The position numbers and the translations under genes are program-made. 36,797 bases of DNA from contig CADASP010000025.1 of NCBI GenBank assembly GCA_902790625.1, positions 1 through 36,797 on the forward strand, given 5' to 3'. Below are positions 14,695-22,754 of this stretch, piece after piece. The stretch comes from an uncultured Prevotellaceae bacterium (GTDB lineage Bacteria; Bacteroidota; Bacteroidia; Bacteroidales; Bacteroidaceae). The notes under the pieces are model-generated. The model searched no databases. It was not told the origin of the DNA and was given only the letters and a program-made list of their open reading frames with translations. Every line of letters begins with the position of its first letter. The first letter of the stretch is position 1.

Positions 14695-15177
14695 ATGAGC
14701 GGAATGGAAATAGAGCGCAAGTTCCTGGTCAGGGACTCGTCCTATCGCCAGGCAGCTCGCTCCAGCAGTCATATTCAACAGGGCTATCTCAGCAGTGGGC
14801 GCGGATGCACCGTCAGGGTGCGTTTGCGCGATGACGAGGCGTACCTCACCATCAAGGGGCCTTCGGCCGATGGCGGACTGAGCCGCTACGAGTTTGAGAA
14901 AGCCATCAGCCGCGACGAGGGCGAGCATCTGCTGCAGCTGTGCGAGCCGGGCATCATCGACAAGACGCGCTATCTCGTGGACTGCGGGAGCCACACCTTC
15001 GAGGTGGACGAGTTTCACGGCGACAACCAAGGACTGGTGATGGCCGAGGTGGAGCTGCGTGCTGCCGACGAGCCTTACGAGCGACCGCCCTTCCTGGGCG
15101 ACGAGGTGACGGGCGACCGCCGCTACTACAATTCGCACCTGCGCCGCTACCCCTATAAGGACTGGCCAGCGGTCTGA
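14695..15177 (+). CDS. CYTH-domain protein (triphosphate tunnel metalloenzyme family)
   Basis: 160 residues from the ATG at 14695 (MSGMEIERKFLV); the ATG at 14704 is also possible. The EIERKFLV motif is the ExExK signature of the CYTH superfamily, followed by GYLS, the paired strands with TVRVRLRDDEAYLTIKG, a middle KTRYLVD strand and FEVDEFHGDNQGLVMAEVEL. These are the metal- and triphosphate-binding strands of the tunnel. Members hydrolyse inorganic or organic triphosphates; bacterial short forms are often tripolyphosphatases. Its 3' end overlaps the convergent RluA-type gene by 25 bp. Confidence 0.9.
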   Translation: MSGMEIERKFLVRDSSYRQAARSSSHIQQGYLSSGRGCTVRVRLRDDEAYLTIKGPSADGGLSRYEFEKAISRDEGEHLLQLCEPGIIDKTRYLVDCGSHTFEVDEFHGDNQGLVMAEVELRAADEPYERPPFLGDEVTGDRRYYNSHLRRYPYKDWPAV

Positions 15178-15851
15178 TACAGCTTCTGCCACAGCGCGTC
15201 GCCATCAGGCAGGGGAGCCTCCACGCTGATGGTCTGGCCCGACACGGGATGCACGAACTCCACGCGGCGCGAAAGCAGCGAGATGCTGCCATCGGGGTTG
15301 CTGCGCGGGGCGCCATATTTCAAGTCGCCACGGATGGGCATCCCAACGGCCGAGAGTTGGCAGCGTATCTGGTGGTGACGGCCGGTCATCAGCTGCACCT
15401 CCAACAGTTGGTAGCGGTCGCCGCCAGCTATCACACGATATCTTAGTTGAGCCTTCTTCGAACCCGCCACCTCGCGTTGGTGGGCGTATGATTTGTTTTG
15501 CTGCTCATTGCGCGTCAGCCAGTGGGTCAGCGTGGTGAACGAGGGGTTCTCCTCTACCCCACCCTTTGGCACGATGGCCCAGTAGGTCTTGTGCACCTCG
15601 CCTTGGGCAAACATCTTGTTCAGCCGCGCCAAGGCCTTCGACGTGCGGGCGAAGACCACCAGTCCGCTCACGGGGCGGTCCAGCCGATGCACCACACCCA
15701 GGAACACGGCACCCGGCTTCTGGTATTTCTCCTTCAGATAATCTTTCACCAACTCCGACAGCGGGCGGTCGCCCGTCTTGTCGCCCTGCACTATCTCGCC
15801 ACTTCGCTTGTTGACGATGATGATGTGGTTGTCCTCGTAGACTACTTCCAT
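15153..15851 (-). CDS. RluA-family RNA pseudouridine synthase
   Basis: About 232 residues when started at MEVVYEDNHI (15851, preceded by GAGGGG); an ATG at 15866, abutting the upstream stop as TGAATG, adds five residues. The catalytic motif HRLDRPVSG contains the essential Asp (Asp58), and QLMTGRHHQIRCQLS near the C-terminus is the second conserved block. There is no S4 domain, as in the short RluA/RluC-like Bacteroidetes members. It isomerises uridine in rRNA or tRNA; the target is not predictable. It is the last gene of the hpt-to-RluA operon and overlaps the CYTH gene tail-to-tail by 25 bp. Confidence 0.92.
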   Translation of the reverse strand: MEVVYEDNHIIIVNKRSGEIVQGDKTGDRPLSELVKDYLKEKYQKPGAVFLGVVHRLDRPVSGLVVFARTSKALARLNKMFAQGEVHKTYWAIVPKGGVEENPSFTTLTHWLTRNEQQNKSYAHQREVAGSKKAQLRYRVIAGGDRYQLLEVQLMTGRHHQIRCQLSAVGMPIRGDLKYGAPRSNPDGSISLLSRRVEFVHPVSGQTISVEAPLPDGDALWQKLYQTAGQSL

Positions 15852-15866
15852 GTCACTACCCCTCAT

Positions 15867-16859
15867 TCAGAAATAAAAGCACAGACCGCCATGCAGCCCA
15901 AAGTGACGTATGCCGTAGAACTCGCCCTTTTTCTGCTCCACATCGTCGGGCTTCTTCAAGCTCACGGTCAGCAGGTTGGCATCCAGGCCTATGGCCCAAT
16001 GCTTGGCCACCCTCCATTCCAGGCCCATGCGCATCGTCATACCCATGCGCTTCGCGGTGACAGAAAGGCCGTCGCATTTCTCGGTATAGGCGCTGTAGCC
16101 CATGCCGTATTGAATGTCCAAGCGCAGGTTACTGGCCATCAGCCCCATCACAAAGCTGGGGCCTATGTAGTTGATGCTGGTCTTCAACCCGTCGTCGAAG
16201 CTGGTGCTGTTGTGCAGGTAGTTGATGCCGAAGCCAAAGCCTGATGGCCACACGTGCTCGTAGTCGGCCTGCAAGTCGATGCCCACACGCGATTTGTAAG
16301 TTCGCTGACCTACCTGATACTTCGACACCAACAACGAGGGACCGACGCCCACTCTGAAGAAGTTGCGCGGCAACGTCTTGCGCAAGCTGTCTATCCGACG
16401 TGCCGTCGCCTGTCGCTGCTGCACGGTAGCCTGGTGGCGCAAATACTCCTCGCGCCTCTGCCGCTCCATGGCAACGCTGTCGGCCTTCTGTCGCTCCATC
16501 CATGCCAAGCCTTCAGGGGGGATGCTCAGCATGGTGCCCCATAGGCGGTGGATGGAGCTACGCCCGTCGGGGAGTTTCACCTCGGTCACCACAAGGCCGT
16601 TGCCACCATGCTGAGCCGTGGCATCAACGGCCATCTCCATCACTCGCTCAAGGCTTCCACGAATGCTGAAGCCGTTGTCGACCACCTTCACGTCGCCGAT
16701 GGCCAGCGTGTTGGGTGGCACCTGCTGGTGGGGGCGCAGCAACTTCACGGAGTCGGGGGCAACGGGCGGCAAATCGTCGGAAAACATGTCGACCACCACC
16801 TTCGGGGCGCAACCCGAAAGCAGCAGCACGGCGAAAAGTGCAATGACAGATGAACGCAT
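15867..16859 (-). CDS. lipoprotein with coiled-coil and C-terminal beta-barrel-like domain
   Basis: 330 residues. A signal peptide with lipobox LLSGC (Cys17) is followed by a small alpha/beta domain (about 18-115) with DVKVVDNGFSIRGSLERVMEMAV-type sequence. Next come an Arg/Gln-rich predicted coiled coil (about 120-165, ERQKADSVAMERQRREEYLRH region) and then alternating strands (RVGVGPSLLVSKYQVG, SRVGIDLQADYEHVW, FGFGINYLH, LRLDIQYGMGYS, MGLEWRVAKHWAIGLDANLL) ending in HGGLCFYF with a terminal Phe, typical of outer-membrane barrels. It could be a lipid-anchored outer-membrane protein. The function is unknown. It lies 14 bp downstream of murI. Confidence 0.7.
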   Translation of the reverse strand: MRSSVIALFAVLLLSGCAPKVVVDMFSDDLPPVAPDSVKLLRPHQQVPPNTLAIGDVKVVDNGFSIRGSLERVMEMAVDATAQHGGNGLVVTEVKLPDGRSSIHRLWGTMLSIPPEGLAWMERQKADSVAMERQRREEYLRHQATVQQRQATARRIDSLRKTLPRNFFRVGVGPSLLVSKYQVGQRTYKSRVGIDLQADYEHVWPSGFGFGINYLHNSTSFDDGLKTSINYIGPSFVMGLMASNLRLDIQYGMGYSAYTEKCDGLSVTAKRMGMTMRMGLEWRVAKHWAIGLDANLLTVSLKKPDDVEQKKGEFYGIRHFGLHGGLCFYF

Positions 16860-16873
16860 GGTAAACTGAAAAG

Positions 16874-17719
16874 TCAGAAGTCGATGTGCTCGGCCTCAAC
16901 GGGCTGTTGCAGGAAGCGGTGAGCTTGTAGATTGAATTTGCTGGCATCCTCGGTGGTGAGATAGCGCGTGCTGCCACCCTTGGTGCACAGCTGCTCCACC
17001 TCGGGGTGGCGGCGCAGATAGCATGCCAGCGAGGTGGCCACGTAGCTGCCCTGCGCAATGATGCGCACCTGCGGCGGCATGAACGCCTTTATTTTCTCCA
17101 TCAGCAGCGGATAGTGGGTGCAGCCCAAGATGACGGCATCGATGAGCGGGTCGGCCTGCATCAGCTGGTGGATGTCTTTCTCCACGAAGTAGTCAGCCCC
17201 CGGCCCCTGCGTCTCGCCCTGCTCCACCAGCGGCACCCAGAAGGGGCATGGCTGCCCAGCAACGCTGATGTCGGGGTGCAGTTTCTGTATCTCCAAGCGA
17301 TAGCTGTCGCTCTTGATGGTGCCCTCGGTGGCCAGTATGCCCACGTGGCGGGTGGTGGTCAGCTCGCCGATGATTTCGGCCGTGGGCCTGATGATGCCCA
17401 GCACGCGGCGGTGTACATCCCAGCTGGGCAGGTCGTTCTGCTGTATGGTGCGCAGCGCCTTGGCCGAGGCAGTGTTGCAAGCCAGCACCACCAGGTGGCA
17501 GCCGCAGCCGAAGAGGTGCTCCACAGCTTGGCACGTGAACTCGTAGACCACGCCAAACGAGCGTGGCCCATAGGGGGCACGAGCATTGTCGCCCAGATAC
17601 AGATAGTCGTATTGGGGCAGTTGTTGGCGTATGGCGTCGAGGATGGTTAGCCCGCCGTAGCCGCTGTCGAAGATGCCGATGGAACCGGCCTTCGCCGGAA
17701 AGTGCTCAAGTGGTGTCAT
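16874..17719 (-). CDS. murI: glutamate racemase MurI
   Basis: 281 residues, family-typical. Motifs are IGIFDSGYGGLT (14-25, catalytic-region Asp18), LGDNARAPYG (42-51), the first catalytic Cys in ACNTAS (Cys81) and the second in LGCTHYPLL (Cys200). It interconverts L- and D-glutamate to supply D-Glu to peptidoglycan. It follows adk by 27 bp and precedes the lipoprotein gene by 14 bp, consistent with an operon. Confidence 0.96.
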   Translation of the reverse strand: MTPLEHFPAKAGSIGIFDSGYGGLTILDAIRQQLPQYDYLYLGDNARAPYGPRSFGVVYEFTCQAVEHLFGCGCHLVVLACNTASAKALRTIQQNDLPSWDVHRRVLGIIRPTAEIIGELTTTRHVGILATEGTIKSDSYRLEIQKLHPDISVAGQPCPFWVPLVEQGETQGPGADYFVEKDIHQLMQADPLIDAVILGCTHYPLLMEKIKAFMPPQVRIIAQGSYVATSLACYLRRHPEVEQLCTKGGSTRYLTTEDASKFNLQAHRFLQQPVEAEHIDF

Positions 17720-17746
17720 GGCTGTTCATGGCTGGGGAGGGACGCC

Positions 17747-18319
17747 CTAAAGAGCGTCCACCACAGCACAAATGTCGCCGAAGATACGGTCCAGCTCGCC
17801 CAGTCCGTCGATGTGGTGGTGCAGTCCCTCCTGCTTGTACCACTCGATGAGGGGCTGCGTCTGCTGATGATACACCACGAGGCGCTTCTTGATGGTCTCC
17901 TCATTGTCGTCGGCCCTGCCGCTCTGCTGTCCACGCAGGATGAGGCGCTTCATCAGCTCGTCTTCGGGCACGTCAAGCTCCAGCATGGCGGCCACCTTGT
18001 CGCCACGCTCGGCCAGCATCTTCTTCAGGGCCTCGGCCTGTGGGATGGTGCGGGGGAAGCCGTCGAAGATGACACCCTTGTGGCCACGGCCAAACGAGTC
18101 GTAGACCGATGCCAGGATGCTCACCATCAGCTCGTCGGGGATGAGCTGGCCCTGGTCTATATAGCCCTGTGCAGTCTTGCCCAGCTCGCTGCCTTTCTTG
18201 ATTTCGCTGCGCAGCACGTCGCCAGTGGAGATATGCTCCAGCCCGTAGCGCTCAATCAGCTTGTCGCTCTGCGTTCCCTTGCCCGAGCCGGGAGCGCCGA
18301 ATATCACAATGTTCTTCAT
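17747..18319 (-). CDS. adk: adenylate kinase
   Basis: 190 residues from MKNIVIFGAP. P-loop GAPGSGKGT (8-16), STGDVLR (31-37), FDGFPRT (85-91) and a short lid with RADDNEETIKKRL, so it is the short, zinc-free form. It catalyses ATP + AMP to 2 ADP. The same frame stays open for 44 codons upstream (to an ATG at 18451, 11 bp after the hpt stop), but homology begins only at MKNIV, so the shorter start is chosen. It lies between hpt and murI in one transcription direction. Confidence 0.96.
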   Translation of the reverse strand: MKNIVIFGAPGSGKGTQSDKLIERYGLEHISTGDVLRSEIKKGSELGKTAQGYIDQGQLIPDELMVSILASVYDSFGRGHKGVIFDGFPRTIPQAEALKKMLAERGDKVAAMLELDVPEDELMKRLILRGQQSGRADDNEETIKKRLVVYHQQTQPLIEWYKQEGLHHHIDGLGELDRIFGDICAVVDAL

Positions 18320-18462
18320 ATTAATCCTTTCTTCTATTTGGTTGATGTCTGCATGAATCTCCTTTCCCTTGTACCACACGTCGGGAAGCAGGTCGCCGGC
18401 GCGAGTCTCTGAGCGCTCGCTGGGCAGATGGGGTAGTTTCACTATACGCATGTCAATGGGTT

Positions 18463-18999
18463 TTAATGGTCGAGCACGTAGATGTCTTTCAGGCCGCGCG
18501 CCTGCTGGTCGTAGTCCAGTCCGTAGCCGAGGATAAAGTCGTTGGGGATGCTGAATGCCACATACTTCAGTTCGAGGTCTTCCTGCAGCTTGTCGGGCTT
18601 CATCAACAGGGTGCAGAGGCTCACGCTGGCAGGATGGCGTGTGCCCAGCGACTCCACCATGCGCTTCATCGTCAGGCCGGTGTCGACGATGTCTTCCACG
18701 ATGATGATGTGACGGCCCGTCAGGTCTTCGTTGATGCCCAGCACCTCCTTCACTTTGCCCGTGGAGGTGACACCCTGGTAGGATGCGAGCTTCACAAACG
18801 AAATCTCGCAGGGGATGGACATTTCGCGCATCAGGTCGGCAGCAAACACGAAGGCTCCGTTGAGCACGCCCAACAGCAGCGGATTCTTGCCTGCCATGTC
18901 ACGGCTGATCATGTCGGCCACTTCTTTCACACGTTGCTTAATCTTGGCTTCGGGGATAAAAACCCTGAAGTGCTTGTCGTTCACTTGAATCGTATCCAT
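18463..18999 (-). CDS. hpt: hypoxanthine phosphoribosyltransferase
   Basis: 178 residues starting MDTIQVNDKHF; the ATG nine codons upstream lies inside the promoter-leader region. The PRPP-binding loop VEDIVDTGLT (101-110), the LLLGVLNGAFVFAADL segment (41-56) and SYQGVTSTG (73-81) identify the HPRT family. It salvages hypoxanthine/guanine to IMP/GMP. First gene of the operon with adk, murI, the lipoprotein and the RluA synthase. Confidence 0.95.
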   Translation of the reverse strand: MDTIQVNDKHFRVFIPEAKIKQRVKEVADMISRDMAGKNPLLLGVLNGAFVFAADLMREMSIPCEISFVKLASYQGVTSTGKVKEVLGINEDLTGRHIIIVEDIVDTGLTMKRMVESLGTRHPASVSLCTLLMKPDKLQEDLELKYVAFSIPNDFILGYGLDYDQQARGLKDIYVLDH

Positions 19000-19023
19000 A
19001 TTGGCTTTTAGTAATGTGTGCTG

Positions 19024-19054
19024 CAAAGTTACGCTTTTTCCTCCAATCCCACAA
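19024..19054 (-). promoter_or_regulatory. promoter of the hpt operon
   Basis: Read on the minus strand, TTG (19054-19052), 20 nt, TAACTTTG (19031-19024), then the hpt ATG 24 nt further. Full consensus. Confidence 0.65.
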
Positions 19055-19166
19055 GCAATTTCCCCGATTTTTTGCCAATTTTTATCGTTTGTACGCTTTC
19101 ACATAAAAACACCCATCGCCTATGTTTCGAAACCACAATATCGGATGCGCTGCTTTCTTTCAACCC

Positions 19167-20399
19167 TTAGATTGTCCGTTCCAACGGTTCGCCTGTTTTT
19201 TCCAATATCATCCCGAGGTGATATTCTACGACACCTTTGCTATAAGTGATGTCCGTCACCTGCACTAATGCACTCTCCCTGTCTTTATGGTAGCCCACGA
19301 ACAGTCGCAAGGCATCGTAACGACGCAGATAGCGTTTGCCATCAGTCTCATCCAAATAGGTGTATTTATTGAGTGTTGTCTGTTTCAGTTCCCTATATTC
19401 CATCTTTTTCGCGCCACTCATCACCTCGTCGAAATACGACTTCTTAATATTTAGTGTCAGCACCTTCATTCCCGTTGTATCAAAAGTGGACTTCGATTTC
19501 ACAATGCGTCTTTCAAGACATTCCATCTGTGGATTATAAGAATAGCCTACTATCGTGCCATCCATCATCTTCTTAATAATGACATCCACCACTGGCAATG
19601 GCACGACAAACCATTCCTGTGGCTGATGCTCCATTCCCTTGTCATCGAACACAGACACCTGGAACTGGACGGGCTTCAGCAACTGATGAATCAAGTCCTC
19701 AAACTTCTGCGAGTTCATATTCACCACCTTATAGGTGGCTATTACCTTTACTGGCGACATCAGATAAGTGGGCTCATTCTCTGCGTTCGCGATACGCTGT
19801 TCTACGCTGTTTGTCGAGAACCCAATCTTATAGAGATGCTTTACCTCTCTGATAGCCGGGTCTTGCGACAACGAACTCAGCACATAGATGTATCCTGTCA
19901 CTTTGTCCTCTGTCGTTATCTCTGAATCAGCAAAGAACTTTCCCATCGAATCTTCCCGCAATTCGCTGACAGCATATCCGTCGCCCACAACGTTCTTGCG
20001 TAGCGTCTGCAACAGGATGTCAGATTCTGTACCATTCTCGTAGACGCAACGGGTTCTGGCATCAGGCAGGAAATTGCTACTTTTCTTCAATTCGCCAATC
20101 TTCTCCAATAGCAGCATCTGTCCGCTCACGAAATAGAAGCGACCTTCGGCAAGTGTGGCAGTCTTAGTAATCTTGACCAATGAGCGCAACCCCTGCTTCA
20201 GTTCACGATGTATCTTAACGAATAAGGGCTTGTATTCGTTGAAGTTCTCGCATAGTTTATGCTGAGCCACATAGTCTGGTTTCCTTTTGGCTATCACCCT
20301 CCGCATATCATGGGGAATGTCAAAAAGGCTTTCCTCCTCTTTTCCGATGTTCAGCAAAGGGTCGTCAAACAGCGCCTCTAATTCTTTGTCTATGTCCAT
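19167..20399 (-). CDS. GIY-YIG (T5orf172) nuclease with C-terminal ASCH-like domain
   Basis: 410 residues. N-terminal DDPLL module (MDIDKELEALFDDPLL, 1-16). Then a domain with RCVYENGTESDILLQTLRKN (117-136), frequent in T5orf172 proteins. Then the GIY-YIG nuclease: GYIYVLSS (169-176), LYKIGFST (189-196), QRI with the catalytic-type Arg (202), QKFEDLIH with Glu/His (231-238) and EWF (262-264). From about 310 an ASCH-like domain: MKVLTLNIKKSYFDEVMSGAKKMEYRE with the conserved GxKKxExR turn and YDALRLFVGYHKDRESALV. GIY-YIG enzymes cut DNA; ASCH/EVE-type folds bind RNA or modified bases. It overlaps the preceding short gene by 10 bp, and the helicase and methyltransferase lie upstream on the same strand, so it is the likely cleavage subunit of a restriction-like system. 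That role is inferred. Confidence 0.75.
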   Translation of the reverse strand: MDIDKELEALFDDPLLNIGKEEESLFDIPHDMRRVIAKRKPDYVAQHKLCENFNEYKPLFVKIHRELKQGLRSLVKITKTATLAEGRFYFVSGQMLLLEKIGELKKSSNFLPDARTRCVYENGTESDILLQTLRKNVVGDGYAVSELREDSMGKFFADSEITTEDKVTGYIYVLSSLSQDPAIREVKHLYKIGFSTNSVEQRIANAENEPTYLMSPVKVIATYKVVNMNSQKFEDLIHQLLKPVQFQVSVFDDKGMEHQPQEWFVVPLPVVDVIIKKMMDGTIVGYSYNPQMECLERRIVKSKSTFDTTGMKVLTLNIKKSYFDEVMSGAKKMEYRELKQTTLNKYTYLDETDGKRYLRRYDALRLFVGYHKDRESALVQVTDITYSKGVVEYHLGMILEKTGEPLERTI

Positions 20400-20617
20400 A
20401 GTCCTTTTTCCTTTAGCGTCTTTAACGACGCATACATCAGTTTCTCTTTCAAGCTGCCATCTCGTTGAGGTTCGCGCCCATTCCTCTCAATCCATCCCTT
20501 TACCTCCGTCACCTTCTGCATGATTCTGTCATCAGCCGTAATCGCTTTTGCAAAGGGGCGTGCACCATCCAGTAACGGGTCGTCAAACAGTCCGAGCAAT
20601 TCCTTCTTAATGTCCAT
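20390..20617 (-). CDS. short DDPLL-module protein, paralogous to the N-terminus of the GIY-YIG protein
   Basis: 75 residues: MDIKKELLGLFDDPLL, then TADDRIMQKVTEVKGWIERNGREPQ and KEKLMYASLKTLKEKG. The first 16 residues are nearly the same as the start of the neighbouring 410-residue protein. The rest resembles the leader of longer T5orf172 proteins (ADDR..., NGREPQ...). It starts 3 bp after the helicase stop and overlaps the nuclease start by 10 bp, so the coupling is tight. Either it is a freestanding partner subunit or a formerly longer nuclease was split or duplicated. No frameshift is needed to explain it. Confidence 0.65.
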   Translation of the reverse strand: MDIKKELLGLFDDPLLDGARPFAKAITADDRIMQKVTEVKGWIERNGREPQRDGSLKEKLMYASLKTLKEKGLWT

Positions 20618-20620
20618 AGC

Positions 20621-22639
20621 TTACTCTCCTATTTCAAGTCCGCTCAACTGGCGGCGTTTCTGATTCAATATCTTAGCGTAAGCCACTGCCAACTCTCTCA
20701 CCCTCGGGTCTGGGTCGTCCATCGACGGAAGCTTTCCATCATGCTCAGCCACATAGACCTTCAGTGGGCCTTTGAACAGAACGATAGCTTGTTCCAGCGT
20801 CATGTCGTACTTCTGCTCGGCAATGGTGTCTTGAATCACTTTCAGTGTCTTTGCATCCACCGACTTCGAGATAACCTCGTAGGCACGTTGGAAGGGGTTG
20901 ATGGTGTCAATCAGATTGATGCTCAGTTTGTCGATGTTGATAAACCGGTTGGCTATCTTGATGAGCCTGTTTCCTTCGCTTTCTTGCTCATCATCGTTAC
21001 CGCTGGGTATCATTGATATTGGCTCGCCTTTCTCATCGACGATATCATTACCTTTGATGATGGTGTCAAGCAGCAATCGCTGGCGTACCTCTTCAATCTC
21101 CCCGTCTGTCAATTCAGGATAGCGTTCACGAATAATCTTTGGAATGATGTGCTGAGTTATCGTTTCTGCAGTAGTAGAGCCACTCAATGCTTTAACCATC
21201 ACGTCATTTTGCAGAACAGCGGCCTTCAAGTCGTCAAGCTGGCTCTCCACGATGGTCTTGGTCTTTTCGCTCGACAACGGCTTCAGCCCTTCTACAACAA
21301 GGGTTCTGGCTCCATTCTCCCCTCCTTCGGTGGGGTCTATAGAGGTTTTAAACTTCCAGCTGGGTGCCATCACCTGCTCCATCAGCAGCGAGGCCGTGAT
21401 GGCTTTCAAGAAATCGTTCACGGCCACCTTCACCTCAGCCTGCTCCGCCTCGGGCATGGCTATCATGTTCACGAAGCGGGCGGTCTCCTTGCCTTCGCAG
21501 TCGCGCGTGCATCTGCCTATTATCTGTATCACCTCTGTCAGCGAGCCACGCACGCCGATGGTCAGGCACATCTCGCACCATTGCCAGTCGAAGCCTTCCT
21601 TCGCCGTGCCCAGGGCGATGATGATGTCCACGTCGTCAGCCCGCTTGATGTTTTGCAGATAGTCCTGCACCATATTGCGCTCTTTCTGCTCGTCTTCCAC
21701 CAGGTCGGCCACCTTCAGCATCCTCCCGTCGGCTGTCCTGACAAAGTAGATGCCCGTATGATAGTCCTTGTGGTCCAGCGTGCCTATCACCTTCATAATC
21801 TCTGCCGTCTCCTGGTACTTGCCCAAGCCGGTAGCCGCCCGTTGGTTCACGCTGGGGATGTGGATGATGGTCTTCTGCCGTGTGTCGAGCACCTCGCCGA
21901 TGTGGTCCAAGTACGAACCGTGATAGAAGTGGTAGCCCAGCACCAGATTCTTCAGATACTTATAGCCGTTCAGCTGCTGATAGTAGTTATAGGTAATGGG
22001 GAAGAACCGCGCCTCGTCTTCAGCCCTGAGCACGGGGATGCCGTCGCCACGGAAGTAGCTGCCCGTCATGGCCACAATGTGCCCTGTGGAGTTGTTCATC
22101 ACGCGGCGCACCACGTCGCCAAGGTTCGAGTGGGCATCGGCACTGGTATGGTGAAACTCATCGATGGCCAACAGCACGTCGTCGAACGTGTCATCCTCCA
22201 GTTCCTTTGCAGCATTTCGCAGGGTGGCGTGTGCGCAGACCAGCACCTTGGCACCGTTATGCGCGAAGAACTCCTTGAAGCGTCCTTTCTTGTCCTGCTC
22301 GTTCTTCACGTCGGTCAGATTGAAGTAAATTGGCACTTCCCAGTTGGCAAAGAAACCGCCGTCCACGAGGTTCGTGTTCTTAAACGAGCGGCCTATACTC
22401 TTCTCCGGCACGGCCACCACCACCTTCTTGATACCTTGATGCGCCAGCTTATCCAGTGCAATATACATCAGCGCCCGGCTCTTGCCCGATGCTGGCGGAG
22501 CCTTGATGAGCAGGAATCGTTTGTCACGATGTTCGTATGCCAGAGCTTGCATCTCGCGCATACCCAAGGGGTTCACGGCAGTAGCCGCCCCAGTCTGTTG
22601 ATACTTGATATCAACAATACTGTTACTAAATTGTGCCAT
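20621..22639 (-). CDS. SF2 DEAD/DEAH-type helicase of a restriction-like system
   Basis: 672 residues. Walker A APPASGKS (47-54), motif II DEFH (160-163), motif III-like MTGSYF (191-196), motif V ALGTAKEGFDW (342-352) and motif VI QIIGRCTRD (372-380) give a complete SF2 core. The C-terminal 250 residues are helical and end in a short KVYVAEHDGKLPSMDDPDPRVRELA segment resembling the helicase-associated DNA-binding helices. It has the same gene context as the methyltransferase and GIY-YIG protein, so it is likely the translocase that couples recognition to cleavage; that is inference. A TATCTTTG box 32 bp upstream gives it its own promoter. It is followed 3 bp later by the DDPLL protein. Confidence 0.85.
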   Translation of the reverse strand: MAQFSNSIVDIKYQQTGAATAVNPLGMREMQALAYEHRDKRFLLIKAPPASGKSRALMYIALDKLAHQGIKKVVVAVPEKSIGRSFKNTNLVDGGFFANWEVPIYFNLTDVKNEQDKKGRFKEFFAHNGAKVLVCAHATLRNAAKELEDDTFDDVLLAIDEFHHTSADAHSNLGDVVRRVMNNSTGHIVAMTGSYFRGDGIPVLRAEDEARFFPITYNYYQQLNGYKYLKNLVLGYHFYHGSYLDHIGEVLDTRQKTIIHIPSVNQRAATGLGKYQETAEIMKVIGTLDHKDYHTGIYFVRTADGRMLKVADLVEDEQKERNMVQDYLQNIKRADDVDIIIALGTAKEGFDWQWCEMCLTIGVRGSLTEVIQIIGRCTRDCEGKETARFVNMIAMPEAEQAEVKVAVNDFLKAITASLLMEQVMAPSWKFKTSIDPTEGGENGARTLVVEGLKPLSSEKTKTIVESQLDDLKAAVLQNDVMVKALSGSTTAETITQHIIPKIIRERYPELTDGEIEEVRQRLLLDTIIKGNDIVDEKGEPISMIPSGNDDEQESEGNRLIKIANRFINIDKLSINLIDTINPFQRAYEVISKSVDAKTLKVIQDTIAEQKYDMTLEQAIVLFKGPLKVYVAEHDGKLPSMDDPDPRVRELAVAYAKILNQKRRQLSGLEIGE

Positions 22640-22670
22640 AAGAATATCTTTTTTCTCAGCGCCATTCCTC

Positions 22671-22678
22671 CAAAGATA
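22671..22678 (-). promoter_or_regulatory. -7 promoter box for helicase-nuclease unit
   Basis: Minus-strand TATCTTTG (22678 to 22671), 32 bp before the helicase ATG. The -33 region is non-consensus and abuts the 28-bp repeat at 22700-22727. Confidence 0.45.
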
Positions 22679-22699
22679 TTCTCTACGTTTATTCTGTCT

Positions 22700-22727
22700 G
22701 CGGCCAAGCTTAAGAGACGTTTCGAAT
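22700..22727. repeat. 28-bp direct repeat, copy 1
   Basis: Begins GCGGCCAAGCTTAAGAGACG and ends TTCGAAT. It matches 26621-26648 in the same orientation at 27 of 28 positions (one C/T difference). The two copies bracket the kinase and methyltransferase genes. Confidence 0.85.
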
Positions 22728-22754
22728 TCTTAGTTATCAGTTATGCGCTGTATT

